Assembly: GCA_013695245.1 (NCBI GenBank)
Contig: JACDAW010000495.1
Span: 1 to 6,100 of the forward strand
Source: Pyrinomonadaceae bacterium
Lineage (GTDB): Bacteria; Acidobacteriota; Blastocatellia; Pyrinomonadales; Pyrinomonadaceae
Direction of reading: 5' to 3'
DNA: 6,100 bases
Below the pieces are notes generated by a model, which ran no database searches, had not been told where the DNA came from, and was given only the letters and a program-made list of their open reading frames with translations. A program made the translations under genes and the position numbers. Below, one piece after another: positions 5,521 through 6,100 of this stretch; positions within the stretch are counted from its first letter, which is position 1, and each line of letters opens with the position of its first letter.

Positions 5521-6066
5521 TTGAGGAAAATTTACGGAGCATTTGCGCTCGCCTGTCTGCTACTACTGCCCTCCACCGATTTCGCGCAGACGCGGCAACG
5601 ACGCACATCAACCAACCGGCGGCGCTCGTCGCGTCAAAGCGCACAGTCACCGACGGCGAACACTGCAAGCAACAATTTGAGCGAAGCGCGAACGCGCGTC
5701 TCCGATCAAATCAAGATATTAACGCGCTTTCTTTACCTTTTCGGCCGCGTCTCAAACTCAATCGAAACGGCCGAAGCAGATGCGCGGCGGAGCGGAGCGA
5801 ATTCGCCTGAAGTAGTGGCGACGCAGGAGAGAAGCAAAACGGCTCTGAGAGAGAATCTAGCTGGCGTGCGGCAAGGGCTGGAGAATTTAGAGAACTATTT
5901 TCGCGCCGCGCCGGGACTCGGAATCCACTCGTTGCGCGTCGCGGGCGTCGCGGGCATTGCCGCGCAAGCCGAAACTCAAGCGGCGACGGGTCAACTCGAT
6001 CAAGCGGGTCGCACGCTGCTTGACGCAGTTAACCGTTTGACAGACGCGCTGAGAGAAATAAGGTAA
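5521..6066 (+). CDS. Small probable secreted helical protein, unknown family
   Basis: This 181-residue protein matches no family I recognise. It starts with a signal peptide (Arg2-Lys3, hydrophobic residues 6-17, likely cleavage near STDFA-Q at 22-23). An Arg/Ser/Thr-rich, probably disordered stretch (24-52) follows, then mainly amphipathic helix: 53-92 (SEARTRVSDQIKILTRFLYL), 97-125 (ENLAGVRQGLENLENYF), 130-150 and 155-181. The arrangement suggests a periplasmic helical bundle. The start appears to be TTG at 5521: AAAAGGAG ends 10 nt upstream and the signal peptide begins there. No in-frame ATG precedes the signal peptide. The gene is divergent from lipB across a 130-bp intergenic region. 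Its stop codon TAA (6064-6066) lies inside an A-rich heptamer array. C12 lacks a proper lipobox. I assign no function. Confidence 0.7.
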   Translation: MRKIYGAFALACLLLLPSTDFAQTRQRRTSTNRRRSSRQSAQSPTANTASNNLSEARTRVSDQIKILTRFLYLFGRVSNSIETAEADARRSGANSPEVVATQERSKTALRENLAGVRQGLENLENYFRAAPGLGIHSLRVAGVAGIAAQAETQAATGQLDQAGRTLLDAVNRLTDALREIR

Positions 6067-6094
6067 AAGGGAAAATATAAAAGGCAAAAGTGCG
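6060..6094 (+). repeat. A-rich degenerate heptamer array at gene end
   Basis: Positions 6060-6087 divide into AAGGTAA, AAGGGAA, AATATAA, AAGGCAA, with a decayed fifth unit AAGTGCG up to 6094. The consensus is AAGGNAA. The first unit contains the stop codon of the preceding gene. The array may continue past the window edge. It shares the 7-bp period and the position over a stop codon with the cluster at 4655-4725, but its sequence differs. Confidence 0.5.
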
Positions 6095-6100
6095 GACGTA

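Noticed and set aside
5521..5560. Lipoprotein signal with Cys12 in the small secreted protein
   Set aside because: The residues before Cys12 (ALA) do not fit a lipobox, which needs Leu or similar at -3, and the hydrophobic core continues past the cysteine.

Overview
This window is chromosomal DNA with moderately high GC from a Gram-negative-type bacterium. The style suggests Acidobacteriota, perhaps class Blastocatellia. That is inferred from the TPR protein of a kind common there, a PEP-CTERM exported protein, a stand-alone lipA/lipB pair, and degenerate 7-bp repeats between genes. No rRNA or other strict marker is present, so the taxon is tentative. I see no mobile element, CRISPR array, tRNA or phage gene. 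This is mostly an ordinary housekeeping region with some unusual intergenic structure.

Layout: positions 1-781 (+) are the C-terminal part of a TPR protein whose start lies outside the window. Five minus-strand genes follow. In transcription order they are lipB (5390-4707, octanoyltransferase), a PLP-dependent serine/threonine dehydratase or serine racemase-like enzyme (4654-3701), a four-helix DoxX-like membrane protein (3636-3094), a PEP-CTERM sorted exported protein (2817-1954) and lipA (1764-814, lipoyl synthase). A divergent plus-strand gene (5521-6066) encodes a small, probably secreted helical protein that I cannot assign to a family. lipA converges on the TPR gene with only 32 bp between their stop codons.

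Function: LipB moves octanoate from acyl carrier protein to lipoyl-dependent enzyme subunits, and LipA then inserts two sulfurs, so the two flanking genes encode successive steps of lipoate assembly. The three genes between them have no obvious lipoate role. Candidate promoters in front of DoxX, the PEP-CTERM gene and lipA, plus a long hairpin between the PEP-CTERM gene and lipA, suggest several transcription units. lipB and the dehydratase may share one transcript.

The most notable non-coding signals are: (1) an inverted cluster of degenerate heptamers (consensus near AAGCGGT) between lipB and the dehydratase, which also encodes the last residues and stop codon of LipB; (2) a second A-rich heptamer array (AAGGNAA) over the stop codon of the last gene; (3) a leader of roughly 230 nt before the PEP-CTERM gene, containing inverted repeats; (4) a recurring extended -10 box (TGNTAMAAT) before lipA, DoxX and lipB. 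I found no convincing new multi-gene system.
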